DNA of 64,000 nucleotides, taken from positions 1 through 64,000 of the forward strand of contig RWJK01001484.1 in assembly GCA_004335835.1 (NCBI GenBank), given 5' to 3'. Below, piece after piece: positions 47,936 through 60,300 of this stretch (position 1 is its first letter; each line of letters starts with the position of its first letter). Both the position numbers and the translations under genes were made by a program. The notes below the pieces were generated by a model. That model was not told the origin of the DNA. It was given only the letters and a program-made list of their open reading frames with translations, and did no database searches. Source of the DNA: Scenedesmus sp. ARA3. Lineage: Eukaryota > Chlorophyta > Chlorophyceae > Sphaeropleales > Scenedesmaceae.

Positions 47936-48666
47936 CAGCGGCAGCGGCAGCGGTGCTTATGAACAAACAGATGGCGTGTGTTTCCTTGAGGCTTGCAGGG
48001 AGTCAATCAATTGGATGCTTGGTGAGCAACGCTGGTCGCCAGCGCCTGCAGGACGCCAGCCTTTGCAGGACAGAAGCATTTGCAGGATGCAGCTCTTGCA
48101 CGGCGCCAGCTTTTGCAGGTTGCAAGCTCTTGCAGGATGCAAGCTGTTGCAGGGATTGTCAGTGCCTGTGCTGTGCTGTGCTGTGCTGTGCTGTGCTGTG
48201 CTGGTTGGGTTGGGGTGCTTCTGCACTGTCGCCTGGCCTATGGCACACAAGGTGTGCGACTGTGCATTTGTACGGTTGCTGCCATCAGTGTTGCTGTATG
48301 ATATATTGGAGGCTCGGCATCGGCCGTTGACTGTACTGCGTGTGCAGCTTCTGCACGTTCCAGAACGTGGCCTGCATTGTGTTTGGTTTGAGCACCGCAC
48401 GTTGCTGAACAAGCGTTCAAACAACCATATTGCAGCGCGTGTCCTATGCACATGCTGTTGTGGCACACACACCACAACAGCGTACACAGGACAACTTAGG
48501 CAGTGCTGACCCTGATGTGAGGCATACCTTTTGTTTTGGTGTGTTTGTGGCTGGGTGTGTTGCCGGGGTTTCGCGCCAGCCGAGACCTGGCGTGTGTTCC
48601 AGCATGCTAGACTTGCAGTCCTGCTCTAGCTGCCATGACATCTGCCTCCTTCAAGGAAGGCCTTTT

Positions 48667-48709
<43 letters not shown>

Positions 48710-49600
48710 TCAGCTCAGTGAGCGGCTCACCATGCGCCATTGGTGGGGCTACTACCAGCATTGATACACTGTGTCAGTTGAGCAGGAACACCCGTGTGTT
48801 TGGCAATCAAGTGGTTGTGTGGCATTTTCCTTGTAATGCGAGCACTGGTAGGGGTGCTGTGCCCTGATCCCAGTGCTAGTGGGTTGCGGAGGCAGCTGTC
48901 CTCCAGCATGTACTGCCTGGTGTACTACTCTTCCAGTGTCGTTTGTTGTTCTTGATGATGTTACGTGGTGCACAGCTCCAGCCCATTCTGAGGTACGTGC
49001 TTCTGCCTTCTGCAGCAATGCCAGCTGACTGACCTTGTAGCCCTGTGCTGTACGGGTGACAAGAAGACATCTTGTCACTTGTTGATCAATCATCATGATC
49101 AAGTTGTCGATCAATGGGCTTTTGCTCCTATCACATGCACAGTTGTCCTGCTTCGGCCAGTCATTCACTATGGGATTACGTTTTGACAGTCAGGGTGGCG
49201 ACATTCCAAACTCAGGATGTGCTGTGGTGGCTGGCAGTATAGGCCATCTTGGCATGATGACCATGGCATGATCAGGTCACGGCTCTATGCGCACTGCTCC
49301 CAGAGGGTTTGTCTGCTGTGTGAGTTGCTGTAGTGCTTGCAGTCTAACAGCAAATGGTTTTAACCCCTTTTCTTAGCGTAGCGCGCGTCCTTACACTGGG
49401 AACTGCAAATATTTCTGCGAAGTGTGTGCTGTCATCGTGCTGAGGGTTCAGGTCAGTGGAACGTCAACTTCTGCCTGCTCCGCATGAATGTATTACACCG
49501 CAGCTTGCACCTGTATAGTTTGTGTGCTGCTTACGCTGCTTGCTGACTGTGTCTCGATCTTGACAAGGAGCACTTCAAGCACCAGCAACTGTGCAGCATC
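47936..49600. other. Intergenic with short tandem repeats
   Basis: Plus strand is T/G-rich, like plus-strand 3' flanks. Contains related GCAGGATGCAAGC/TTGCAGG units at 48045-48155, a TGTGC pentanucleotide run at about 48165-48203, a CAG tract at 48670-48709 and a TGTAA at 48832-48836 that could end the hydrolase transcript. No gene was recognised. Confidence 0.5.
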
Positions 49601-50879
49601 ATGCAGCTCAGCAAGCAGTCTGTAAGCATGCGGTCGAGGACCAGCAGCGCTCCTCGTGGGCGCTCGTGCGTCTGCAACACCCATACGAGGCAGGCGCAGC
49701 AGGCTAGGAGCTTGTTGAGCATTGCTCAGCAGCAGCATCCTTCGATGGTCGCAGCAGCTGCACAGCAGAGAAACCTTGTCGTTGCTGTGGATCATACTGA
49801 AGGTGAGCGACAAGGAAGCTTGCATGCCCACTTAGGAACTATCTACAGTAGTCGCGCGCTGAAACAGCGCTGCTGTTTGGGCAGTATGCTGGCTTGCACA
49901 CGACATAATAGTCGCAATAAACCGTCGCTTTTCGCATGTTCAACGGCACTAGGAGTGCTCGGGGTGTGACGCGGGCACTGTAGTAGCAAGCTAGTAGCAA
50001 GGGCGGACGCAGCGTCTCGGACTTGCGACAGTCCGCTCAGCCGCGTATATGTTTATCTAGAGTTTTTTCATTGTTGATATCTGCACGGGATGTGGCAGCA
50101 TCACTGCATAGGCAGCATTGAGTACTGATTCTGCTGCACTGTCCTGCATATCTGCACAGGTTCCTACAAGGCCCTGAAGTGGACGCTGGAGCACCTGTAC
50201 CGTGATGGGGACGTGCTGCACCTGCTGCACGTTGTGCCAGCGGCCAGCTCGGTGACCTGCTGTGGCGGGTTTGACCTGGCCAGCACACTGCCACCTGAGG
50301 AGGTGCGCTAGACAGCTTTGCAGCACAGCTCGTAGCGCAGCTGGCATGAAAGCACGAGGGCCTGAAAGCAGTTTAGGGGAGCTTGCCAACATGTTGCTGC
50401 CCACAACCACTGTGCTTATACCTTTCCTGCAAGCCTCCTGCAGCCAAAACAGGCGGCAGTAGCGAAGCAGAGAACACACTGATGGCTGTGCCGCATCTTT
50501 CTCCAGCATGGTTGACAATGGTCGATGTATCTGCATCTGTGGTTTCTGCTGACGCTGATTGTCCTTCTCTTCACCCTTTTCCGCACCACAGGGCCTGCAG
50601 GAGAGCATGGCAGCACACGCTATCGAGTACTTTGCACAGTACATGCAGCTGGCGCGCAAGCACGGCGCAGATTGCGAGCTGGACTTGGTGCACGGCGCAT
50701 GCAACCAGACAGTGTCCAAGGACATCTGCAGGAAAGTGGAGGAGCTGTCGGCTGCTGTGGTGGTGCTGAGCGAGCAGAAGCAAGGCTTTATCGAGAGCAT
50801 CTTCATGCAGACACCAGTCACGCAGCACGTGGTGCAGAACTGCAGCAGGCCCACGCTGGTGCTCAACCACAACGCGTGA
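49601..50879 (+). CDS. Universal stress protein (UspA) family protein
   Basis: Small alpha/beta UspA-fold protein of 210 residues. Exons: 49601-49802, 50160-50302, 50592-50879, with phases 1 and 0. After about 50 Ser/Arg/Gln-rich residues the domain begins with NLVVAVDHTE, continues through SYKALKWTLEHLYRDGDVLHLLHVVP and ends with VVVLSEQKQGFIES, then TQHVVQNCSRPTLVL, matching the family order. The glycine-rich ATP loop of the MJ0577 type (GxxGx9G(S/T)) is absent; SEQKQGFIES stands in its place, so nucleotide binding is doubtful. The N-terminal extension could target an organelle. No exon-edge copies were seen here, unlike most neighbours. Confidence 0.9.
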
Positions 50880-53303
50880 GGTGATGCAGCAGCTGCTGCT
50901 GCTGCATTTGCAACAAAGGGGCGTGCGTTGTGGGTGAGCTAGACAGCAGAGGGTGTGTGCGTGATGCACGATAACGCGTGGGTTGTTCATGTGCTGTTGT
51001 TGCACAGCCACTTTTGCTGACAAGGCACATACAGGGCAAATATCATTTGTGGACTTAGCAGTATGTCGTGCACTTGCTTCAACAGCTGGTTGCAGCCAAT
51101 GCGGCTGCATGGCTACCATAATGTCGGCAGCATTGCTGCAAGCCACAGCTTGCTGCTGCGCACAGCACAACACGCTTGCTGTGGTCCGTCGTGGCTGTGT
51201 TGTCACTCAGTGCAGAAGGCTTCTTCTGCTGCTGGCCAGGGGCAAAAGAGGGCGTGTGTGTTTCAATGAGCAATGGCTGCGAGCCAACCTATCACCTGTT
51301 CATTACTTGTTATTCTCGTGATATACAACAAAGCGCACCCAAGGGCTCCCGCACAAGGGTTGGGTCGCGTGTTTTGCATGGCTGGTCAGTTGTTTTTGCC
51401 GTGGGCGCCGCGTGCCGTGCACGCGTGCCTTGCGTTCCTTTTCACAGCTGAGATGCCGTGATGATGTTGTGGCGCCGCCGTTTGTCGTTCCCTGCTTGCG
51501 CCCCGTGCGCAAGCGCTGTTTACCACCTTTGGAAGTACCCTGTTTGACTGTGTTCATAGTTGCTTTGGCTTCAGCCTACATGCAAGGTCACAAGCAAGTC
51601 TACAAGCAAGCAACCGCATCCGTGTGGTGCTTGCTTGGCACCTGATGTATTCAATGCTGCCCAAGGTTCTTGTCACCATGCGTGCGTAGTTTTTTCGCCT
51701 CTTGCATGCATTGCTTGCGTGTGTTTTTAGGCTTGCTTGCGAACACAGCAGCAGTGCATGGGTGTATGTTTGTGTGTGCCTTTAGTAGCGGGCAGCATGC
51801 GGCAAAGCGCTGCTCAGGCAGAGCTTGTGTCTGTGCCGCTGGTGTATCTAGTGTATTAGTTCTAGTGTGCATGTTCATGTGGTGTGTGTCCCTGCAGTAC
51901 GACAGTGCTTCAGCAGCATGCGCAAGCTGTCGCATGTCGACTGCTGCATTTGTTAGTTTGGGCTGCTTCCTGCCAAAATGTATGTTGCAGCAGTGGCTTG
52001 GCTTCTCGCGGCAGGGCGAGCAGTGGAGTGTACCATAACAACTTGTCGCCGTTATGTCTCCAGCGAGAGCGGGCGCTGTTCGTGTCATGTATGGCAGCAG
52101 CGGAGGTGCAGGGCAGCAGCTTTGTGTGTGCAGGATGGGTAAGCAGGTTGAGGGCCTGGCAGTGCACACTTGTCAAGTTTGCTGCATGTGACGCCGTCAC
52201 ATGTACCTCCAGAGCGCCGCTGCCGCTGCACTGCCCTTTGTGGATTAGAAGTACTGCATTTTGTTTGGTGTGGCTGCCGCTGCCAGCCAAACAGACATTT
52301 GTATGTTATAGCGCAACGCAACGCATACTACTGCAGGGACTTTGCGGCAGCTGAGCAGCCAGAGCAACGGCTTTGTGCTTGCTAGCTCCGCGCGTGTGTT
52401 GCATGCTGCCAGGGCATGCTGAAGGATGCTGTGTTTGGTGGGCCTGTGCACACCTGGCTTGTTTGTTTCGTTTGATTGTTGCCTCCCCAGGCATTACTAG
52501 TGTGTTGTGGCACCATGCAAATACTATGCTTTGTGCATGCAGCATGGTTGATAAGCAGGCAGGATGCAACGGGTGCTGCCATACCAGGCTGGCGGCGTGC
52601 TGTGTCGTTGCTTCTCAGGCCATGCTGCATGTGTACTTGCGCATGTTGCGACATGTCGACTGTTTTGGCAGGTTGACGCTGAAGTGCAACGCACTGAAGC
52701 AGTTGAGTGAATACTGACGCAGCACAGTGCCATATGTGTGTGACGGAAGAGGGCACCGTTTGGCATATGGTGGCTGCGGTTACACTCGGCATTTTTGTGT
52801 TATGCCATCGCGTAGGCAGTGGTGGAGGTCAGAGCGGCCGGTAGCTTGTGCAAGTTTTGACTGGTTGTTGTTTTGATGAGGTGCATTTGTGTGCCTCGCT
52901 GTGCAGTGCAGCGCGTGGGCGGAAGCGAAGATCAGCTGCAGAAGCTGCAGGGTTGTACGTCATATCCAGTGGAGGGAGGGAAGTGTGCTGTTTGGAGTGG
53001 TCCAGCAAGGGTATGGTGATCACTGTGCTTCTTCAAGTCTTCTCGTCTGGTCTGGTCCGGGATTAGTGCACTGCACTTCATGCCACCTTTGACACAAGCA
53101 GTTATGCAAGCTCCTGCCCAATCACTCCGGTGTCAGGTTTTAGGCGAACCTCGCATTTGCAGCACTGTTCCCACTGGTGGTTAAAGAAGCACAGACCGAC
53201 TGCTGCTGATCAATCGATGCAGTGATATACACGCTGACAACACGAAGTTGACAGTCTGTGGCCATCAGCGTTTCGCTGCCTGCACCTCCCGCACACCGTT
53301 CAC
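50880..53303. other. Intergenic, no gene recognised
   Basis: Plus strand stays T/G-rich with many TGTGTG and GCTTG stretches, as in 3' flanks and introns of plus-strand genes here. Open frames are short and without family features. Confidence 0.5.
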
Positions 53304-54509
53304 ATGAAGCTCCAAGGCAGCATCGTGATTTGTTTAGCTATGATGATGGGAACAGCTGCTGCGCAGTTCGTTGCACCCGCCTTCTACAAGGTAGGGCTCC
53401 AGCAGCTGCAGCGGAGTCGGAAGTCCATCAGGCTAGGGGCAACGGGTGCATCTCCTGCGCATTCGCGCAGTTCACGCACATCAAACACCCATCTTGTCAA
53501 GCACATGCGTGATTAGCCGCAGTTCAGGGTGGCATCTGGTGTTACTGGCAGCTGCAAGGTGATTGGTGCATGCATCCTCTCACACACATGTTTTTGCTGC
53601 ATCATTATTTTGCAGGGCCTGGAGGGCCCCAAGTTTACAGTGCTGAAGAAGATTGGGGACAACATTGAGCTGCGCCGATATGAGCCTGGTGGGTGCACAG
53701 CAGCTGGCTGCAACAACCAGCCAACAGCAACTGCTGTGTGACCTGTGGCAGCAGCAGTGGGCTGGTCTGCCTTTGCCTTCTCCTTTCTGCATTCAACCAA
53801 GGCGAGCTTACATTGCTTGGTAGTAGAGAGGAGTTTTGCACCGTGACTGTGTCACGAATGTCATGGCTGCACAAGCAGCAGCGCAACTGACAAGCGGCAC
53901 AAGGTTGGTGCTGGTCTCAAGCCTGCTCCCCAGCACATGCTTTCTCGGCCCCTGCAATTATAAACATTGGCAACGAACCGCGCGGTGCTTCACTCTCAAT
54001 CATGTGTGCTGCTGCTGCCGGATTCACAGGCTCCTGGGTGTCCATCAAGCGCGAGGGCATGCAGCTTGACAGCGCCATGAGTGGAAGCTTCATGAAGCTC
54101 TTCGGCTACATCAGCGGCGGCAATGCAGCAGGCGCAAAGATTGAGATGACCGCGCCAGTGCTGACAAAGGTAAGTGGCATTATCTCAGCAAGACCGGGGT
54201 TCACCTGCCCCTGCCAGGGGTGCAGCTGCCAATGCTGATGCAGCTACAATTGCTCAGGCAGAGACATCTGCAAACGCTCAGGCGGGCTTGCTGTCCCAGC
54301 TTCCGTTGCATCAGCACAAATGTTACTTGGTAGCCCTGGTGTTGGCAGCAGGCCTCCTTCAGACGCCTTTTTGGCAGCTTCGCCTGGGCGCAGTGGATGG
54401 CATGTGGCCTCTGCTGTTGAATGGCAGAGGTAGTTAGCTGGTAGCTGCGGTGACAAATGCATGCCCTGCCATATCTAGCTGTACCACTGTCATCAGCCTA
54501 ATCACTCGC

Positions 54510-54551
<42 letters not shown>

Positions 54552-55622
54552 AGGTGGTGCCTGGCCAGGGTCCCACCTGTGAGAGCCAGTTCACCATGTC
54601 TTTCTACAACCCCTGGAAGTACCAGGTGGGCTGGGGCATGCTTATGGCCCTAGGTTTGTGTTTTGCGTCTGTGTTTCAGCAGCCTGTTTACATAACGGTG
54701 ATGCGGGTGTTGCTGCAGGTCCAGCAGCGCAGGTTAGTGTTTCGGACGGAGCCGGGCCTCCCTGTGTGGCATGTGCTGCTTTGTTGTGTCTGTCTGCTGT
54801 TATTGTCTGCGCATCCTGTCACATGCTACTGTAATCACCCACCCTGTTCAGTGCAGCTGCTTATTGTCTGCCTTCTGTCTTCTTGCTTTCCTGCTGCACA
54901 CATCATTCCACCCGCACCTTGCAGTCCGGCGCTGCCCCTAAGCCCACAGATGCCAGCGTGTTCATCAACAACGTGCCAGCCATGGACGTGTACGTGCTCA
55001 GCTTTGGCGGCTGGGCCAACGAGGCAGCCTACAAGACGCAGGCCGCTGCCCTGATGCAGAAGCTCAAGGCTGAGAAGCTGCCCTTTGACAGCAGGTGCGG
55101 TTGACTGGCTTATATGAACGCTTTTTTGACTGAAGCTTGCATACCTAGGCAGCCGCAGCCCTGATGCAGAAGCTCAAGGCCGAGAAGCTGCCCTTTGACA
55201 GCAGGTGCGATTTTGTGACGTATCGAAGGTTGATCAAGTGGTGTTTGACTGGCTGTTGAGGATGTGTTAATTGAAGCTTGCATCACTCGGCAGCTGCAAA
55301 GCTTATGCAGAAGCTCAGATGGGGAGCTGGCTTCAACAACACAACTAGAACACACCGCGGCAGCTTGCGCGCAAGGTTCTTGAAACTGACGAGTATATGC
55401 CAGACTGCATGCCATGACTCGCGGTGTACAGCAGCCTTCCGATGAAGCGTTCAAGATTCTTCTCTGCCGCTGTTTCTGTCCTGTCCTTGCAGCCACTGGT
55501 TCACTGCCGGCTATGACAGCCCCTACACCATGGCCAACCGTCGCAACGAGGTGTGGGTGCCCGCAGCAGCAGCACCAGCAGCAGCAGCAGCGAAGGCCAA
55601 GCCTGCTGCCAGCGGCCACTAA
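53304..55622 (+). CDS. SOUL heme-binding-type protein, secreted
   Basis: SOUL/HEBP-family protein of 223 residues. The family binds heme or porphyrins. Exons: 53304-53390, 53616-53688, 54030-54169, 54554-54625, 54925-55094, 55493-55622; all phases join. A signal peptide (MKLQGSIVICLAMMMGTAAA) is followed by the domain: GPKFTVLKKIGDNIELRRYEP, SFMKLFGYISGGNAAGAKIEMTAPVLTK, then MSFYNPW and FINNVPAMDVYVLSFGGWA, and YTMANRRNEVWV. KIxMTxPV is the family hallmark. The last about 20 residues are Ala/Lys-rich. The secretory signal means it acts in the ER, a vacuole or outside the cell. A (CTG)n tract (54517-54553) forms the end of the third intron. The coding end is triplicated (see repeats). Confidence 0.94.
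55147..55320 (+). repeat. Copies of SOUL exon 5 end
   Basis: 55147-55204 repeats the last about 60 bases of exon 54925-55094 with its CAG/GTGCG donor. A third, broken copy lies at about 55290-55320. Confidence 0.88.
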
Positions 55623-55691
55623 ATTTTGCAGCAGCAGCAGCAGCAGTGTTGCAGGCCAAGCCTGCTGCGAGTGGCCACTAAATTGTGAGCT

Positions 55692-55726
<35 letters not shown>

Positions 55727-55762
55727 GGTGGTGCAGGCCAAGCCTGCTGGGAGCGGCCATAA
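55595..55762 (+). repeat. Three copies of the SOUL C-terminus with stop codon
   Basis: GGCCAAGCCTGCTG, then GCGGCCACTAA-like sequence, with TAA at 55620, 55679 and 55760, separated by (CAG)n. The first copy is in frame. The others are in the 3' UTR unless alternative splicing reaches them. Confidence 0.9.
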
Positions 55763-57246
55763 AGCTGTGAGCAGCAGCAGCAGCAGCAACAGCAGTTGTG
55801 ATGTGCTGTCAAAACTTGCTGCGTGGCTCACCAGAGGAGGGAGTTGCTGAGAGAGGTATGCACATACTAAATGCTTGATGGATACATATGCATCTGCACT
55901 CAGTGCAGAGCTTTGGAATGGATGTGCTGAGTTGAGTCGAGGGGCCATGTGTGACAAGTTGTGTAGCTTCCTGGTTGGCTGATTATCTGGCTGCCTGTGC
56001 TGCTGCGTGGTGAGTTGTCAGTGTGAGGGAAGTCTGGTGCTGTGTAGTATGCTTGCTCGATGATGCCATCATGTGTCACGTGCAGACGGCCTGGCAATTT
56101 GGAGGGTTGTTGCGTGCTTGTACTTTGGGCGCAGACTTTGGGCTGACCACTTGAATCCTGTTCAGTTTGTATTTTGTACTGGCATGCCTCCTAAGTGTCT
56201 GATTGCATTCAATCGTATTTACATGTTGTCCATGTCAAGAATCAAAAGTTGTTCATGCTGTACTCAACCACAGGGGGGGTTGCTGGGCAGGGAGAGCAGA
56301 TGACGGTCTTGGAGCGCGTTAGGGTTTGCAGTGTGCGCCATGCCAAGCATGCCAAGCATTGTTTTGCAGTGCTCCATGCCAAGCATGCCAAGCATTGTTT
56401 TGCAGTGCTCCATGCCAAGCATGCCAAGCATTCTTTTGCAGTGCTTCCGGAGCAGTGCCAAGCATGCCAAGCATTGCATTGAGCTGAGCACGCCAAGCAA
56501 GTCAAGCTGTGCTCCATGCCAGGCATTGCAGTGTGCCGAAGCTGCTCAAGTGCGGTGCTCTGTGGGAACTGGTGGGGTGAAACCGATGTGCTTGACGTTG
56601 TGCTTGTTATTTCTGAGCGACACCTGTGGCAGTTGCAGCCTGTGGCAGTTGCAGCCGGCAGAGGAATAAACATGTGGAGCACAGGTGTAACATCACTGAT
56701 GCGCCAGGTTCATGCTATGTCTGGTTTGGTCGATTGCTGATACTGCAGGTAACGTTGTACGCATGCCTTCACAGCAGCAGCGCGGCCCGCATCACTCCGC
56801 CAGGTTCAGCACCCCAGCTGCTGACAGGCTCATCAGCACGAAGCACAGCAGCATCAGCAGCGTCATAACAGCCCGGAAGTGCTGCTGACCCCTCGCCTTC
56901 TGCAGCGAATGGCTCAGCAGCAGCCTGCAAACAGTGGATCTGAAAGTGCCAGACAGCATCTTGTCCCATCACCCGCCCAGCCTGACTAGCCCCAGCTGTT
57001 GATGCAGTTCATTTACTCCGCTAAGTTCAAAACCCCAGCTGCGGACAGGCTCATCAGCACAAAGCACAGCAGCAGCAGCGTCATAACAGCCCGCAAATGC
57101 TGCTGACCCATCGCTTCTGCAGCGTATGGCCCAGCAGCAGCCTGCAAATTTGTTTGAACAGTGGATCATGTCAGTGAAAGCGCGTGACCGCATCTTGTCC
57201 CATCACCTGCCTAGCCTGACCAGCCCCAGCTGTTGATGCAGCTGAT
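55623..57246. other. Convergent intergenic region
   Basis: The SOUL gene's 3' flank extends to about 56700, with a block of about 36-base repeats (ATGCCAAGCATGCCAAGCAT) at 56338-56480. From about 56770 the sequence belongs to the permease gene's 3' side, with two copies of its coding end. No further gene was seen. Confidence 0.55.
56686..56690 (+). terminator. Candidate poly(A) signal TGTAA
   Basis: Chlorophyte-type TGTAA lying just before the plus-to-minus switch in strand bias near 56750. Likely 3' end of the SOUL transcript, on position alone. Confidence 0.4.
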
Positions 57247-57300
57247 TTACTCCGCTAAGTTTAGAACCCCAGCCGCGGACAGGCTCATCAGCACAAAGCA
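56792..57300 (-). repeat. Three copies of the permease C-terminus with stop codon
   Basis: Stops at 57247-57249 (TAA), 57013-57015 (TAA) and 56792-56794 (TGA). Each copy carries about 100-130 bases coding FRAVMTLLML(L)CFVLMSLSAAGVLN or close variants. Period 221-234 bases. Confidence 0.92.
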
Positions 57301-60300
57301 CAGCAGCATCAGCAGCGTCATCACTGCCCTAAAGTGCTGCTGACCCATCACCTTCTGCAGCGAATGCCCCACTATCAGGCCCGCTGCGCCACAGCCTGCT
57401 GCAGCAGCATAGAGCCAGCGGTCCGACCAGCGCAGCATGCCAAACATGTAGTAGCCAATGAGCTGGTCTTGCACCATGGCCATCACTGCGTTGGTGCCGC
57501 GCACGGCGCTCTTAGAGGCGTTCAGGTAGGCGTACATCAGCATCATAGGGGGTCCTGATATGCCTGCAAGCAAGGCAGCAGTGTCAGCAGCAGAGCAGGG
57601 AGCAGGACTTTCGAGATGGGCGTGCATGAGCATATTAGGGGTCCAAGGACAAGGAGCAGCAGCAAAGAGCTAGCCTGAAAAGCAATGCAGGATGCTGCGG
57701 TGCACTCTTGGAGGCGTTGAGGTAGGCGTACATCAGCATCATTGGTGGCCCTGATATGCCTGCAAACCGAGACAGCAGTGTCAGCAACACAGCAGGCAGC
57801 AGCACTTTTGAGATGGGGGTACATGAGCATAATAGGGGGTCCAGAGATGCCTGCAGGGACGAAGGAGCAGCAGCAAAGCACTAGCCTGAAAAGCGATGCG
57901 GTGCACTCTTGCAGGCGTTGAGGTAGGCGTGCATGAGCATCATGGGTGGCCCTGATATGCCTGCGAGCCAGGAGAGGGCGGAGTGAGCAGAATGGGACAT
58001 CTCAACCGCACACAGGTTGCAGTTATAATGGTGGGTTGCTGGTGTGGCAACAAGCAGCTGCGTGCAGCGTGTGCAATCTGCATGAACGTCTTCCTGCAAT
58101 TGTGGTACTGCTACATTGCACACATGCATCTGTGGGTCCACTGAGTGTGCCATTCCTGCATTTGAGGCCGCACCTGTGGCTCCCCCCAGCAGGCCTGTAG
58201 CAAGGCCTGCTACAGCTCCGATTGCAAACAGGCCCCAGAAGCTATGCTTCAGCATTGCCTCTTCACCCTGAATTTCATCCTCCCCATCTGACTGCGACTG
58301 TGTGCTTCCTGCATCAACGTCATCATCACCTCCGAGTTGAAGCACCAGTGCGTCCTCTGCAAGTGCCTCCATCTGCAGCTGGCGGTTGTAGTGATCTGAT
58401 GCTGGATGATCTGTTAGATCTGTTACATCTGAGTACAGCAGTGGTCTGCAATCTTCTGTATTCAGATCTTTATCTTGAAGCAGCACTGCACCATCAGTGC
58501 AGTGCTGCTGCTTGTGGCTGGGGTGGCGCATGTGTCCTGCATGAACAACAGCGGGTAAGCCATGAGAGATGCAACGTACACGACTGCACAGGGCAAATGC
58601 ATTGCGACCAGCTGTGCAGTGCTGCGTCTGCTGAAAGTACTACACAGGTACAGCTACAACAAGTGCATGAATGCCAGCAACATAGCAGTCATGGACCAAC
58701 CTGATAATCACAACCCCACAGCAGGTCTCACAAGCAGCAGCACTATTTCTAGTTCAGCACTCACCCTCTGCTCCATCAGCGCCGCCACCACTTGGCAGTG
58801 CATCATCAGCAGAGTCATCGCTGCTCAGAAAGCCGAGCAGCGAGCCGTCGCTGAAGTCACAATCATTGAAGATGTATTCAGCACCCTCGTCAGCGAGCAG
58901 CGCCAGCCGCAACTCGCTGCTGCTGTCTTCAGATCTGCAAGGTGTGTTGGGCAAGCGCAGTCTAGGTATCAGGAGGCAGAGCAACAGTGTTGTGACCTGA
59001 CACAGTAGTAGTGCCACACATGACACAGTAGTGGCGTCAGTGACGTACAGCAATGCTGCGCTGTTGCAACGACAGGCAATTGCCTGCCTTTGTGACAGAT
59101 GCTGAGAAAGCACCAGCACCAAGCAGCGCCAGGCACAACGCTGCCATACAGGCTCTTCAGCGTCACAGTGAGAACTACTAGCCGCACCCTTATTGCTCAC
59201 CTGACATCAGCTTCACTGCACTCCTTGCACTGCCACCCGCACGCTCCTCCATCATGCCTACAGCTGCTGCCAAGCCACCACTGCTTTAGCCCTTGACACC
59301 AGGCCAGCAGCTGCTGCCTGTTCAAGAGCAGCATCAGTGACAGCATCAGTGCTGCCACCACGGCTTCCAGCTGCCGCGCTGGCAGCAGTTTCAGGACAAC
59401 TGCCCCCAGCGGAGCAGCAATGGCCTGCACAACAGAACAGGGGTGGCTCAGCATAAGCAGCTGCAGACGTTTGCAAAGCGTCCAATAGGTTGGGCCAGCA
59501 CAGCTCGACTGATGGTGTGCTGTGTGGCACATCATGTACAGCAATGCCTCAGCCGGCATCCAGTTAAGCCTGCTGTTGTAATGCTATTATGGCAGCTGCG
59601 CTGGTCATCCCCATACCGTGCAGCCGCCAGTTCACTATCTTGCAGTTGGTTTTGGAGATGGCCAGCGGCCTCACGGTTTATGAACTGACTGATTAAGAAG
59701 CGACAGCTGCTGAAATCTAAACCACGCAGCAGTTATGTTACCTTGCAGAGGAGTATGGAGATGGCCAGCGGCCTCACGGCTTTTGCGCTGATCAATATAA
59801 CAGCTGCTGAAACCTAAACCACGCAGCAGTTCTGTTACCTTGCAGAGGGGTATGGAGATAGCCAGCGGCCTCACGGCTTTTGCACTGATCAATATAACAG
59901 CTGCTGAAACCTAAACCACGCAGCAGTTCTGTTGCCTTGCAGAGGGGTATGGAGATGGCCAGCGGCCTCACGGCTTTTGCACTGATCAATATAACAGCTG
60001 CTGAAACCTAAACCACGCAGCAGTTCTGTTACCTTGCAGAGGGGTATGGAGATGGCCAGCGGCCTCACGGCATGCTTGGTGGCGTTTGCGAGGAAGAAGA
60101 AAGGTATCATGCTGATGGTCATGCAGCAGCTGCAGGCGATCACTGCAAGTTTCAGCGGGCCTGCAGCAACAGGGGAAGTGGGTGAGGTGCTTGTGAACGA
60201 AATCATTTTATTTCATCAGTCATTGCCGCTGACGCACTGTCTTCATCATATGGATTGCAGGATGCACTGATATGGACCATGCTGCACTCTGAACGCTTGC

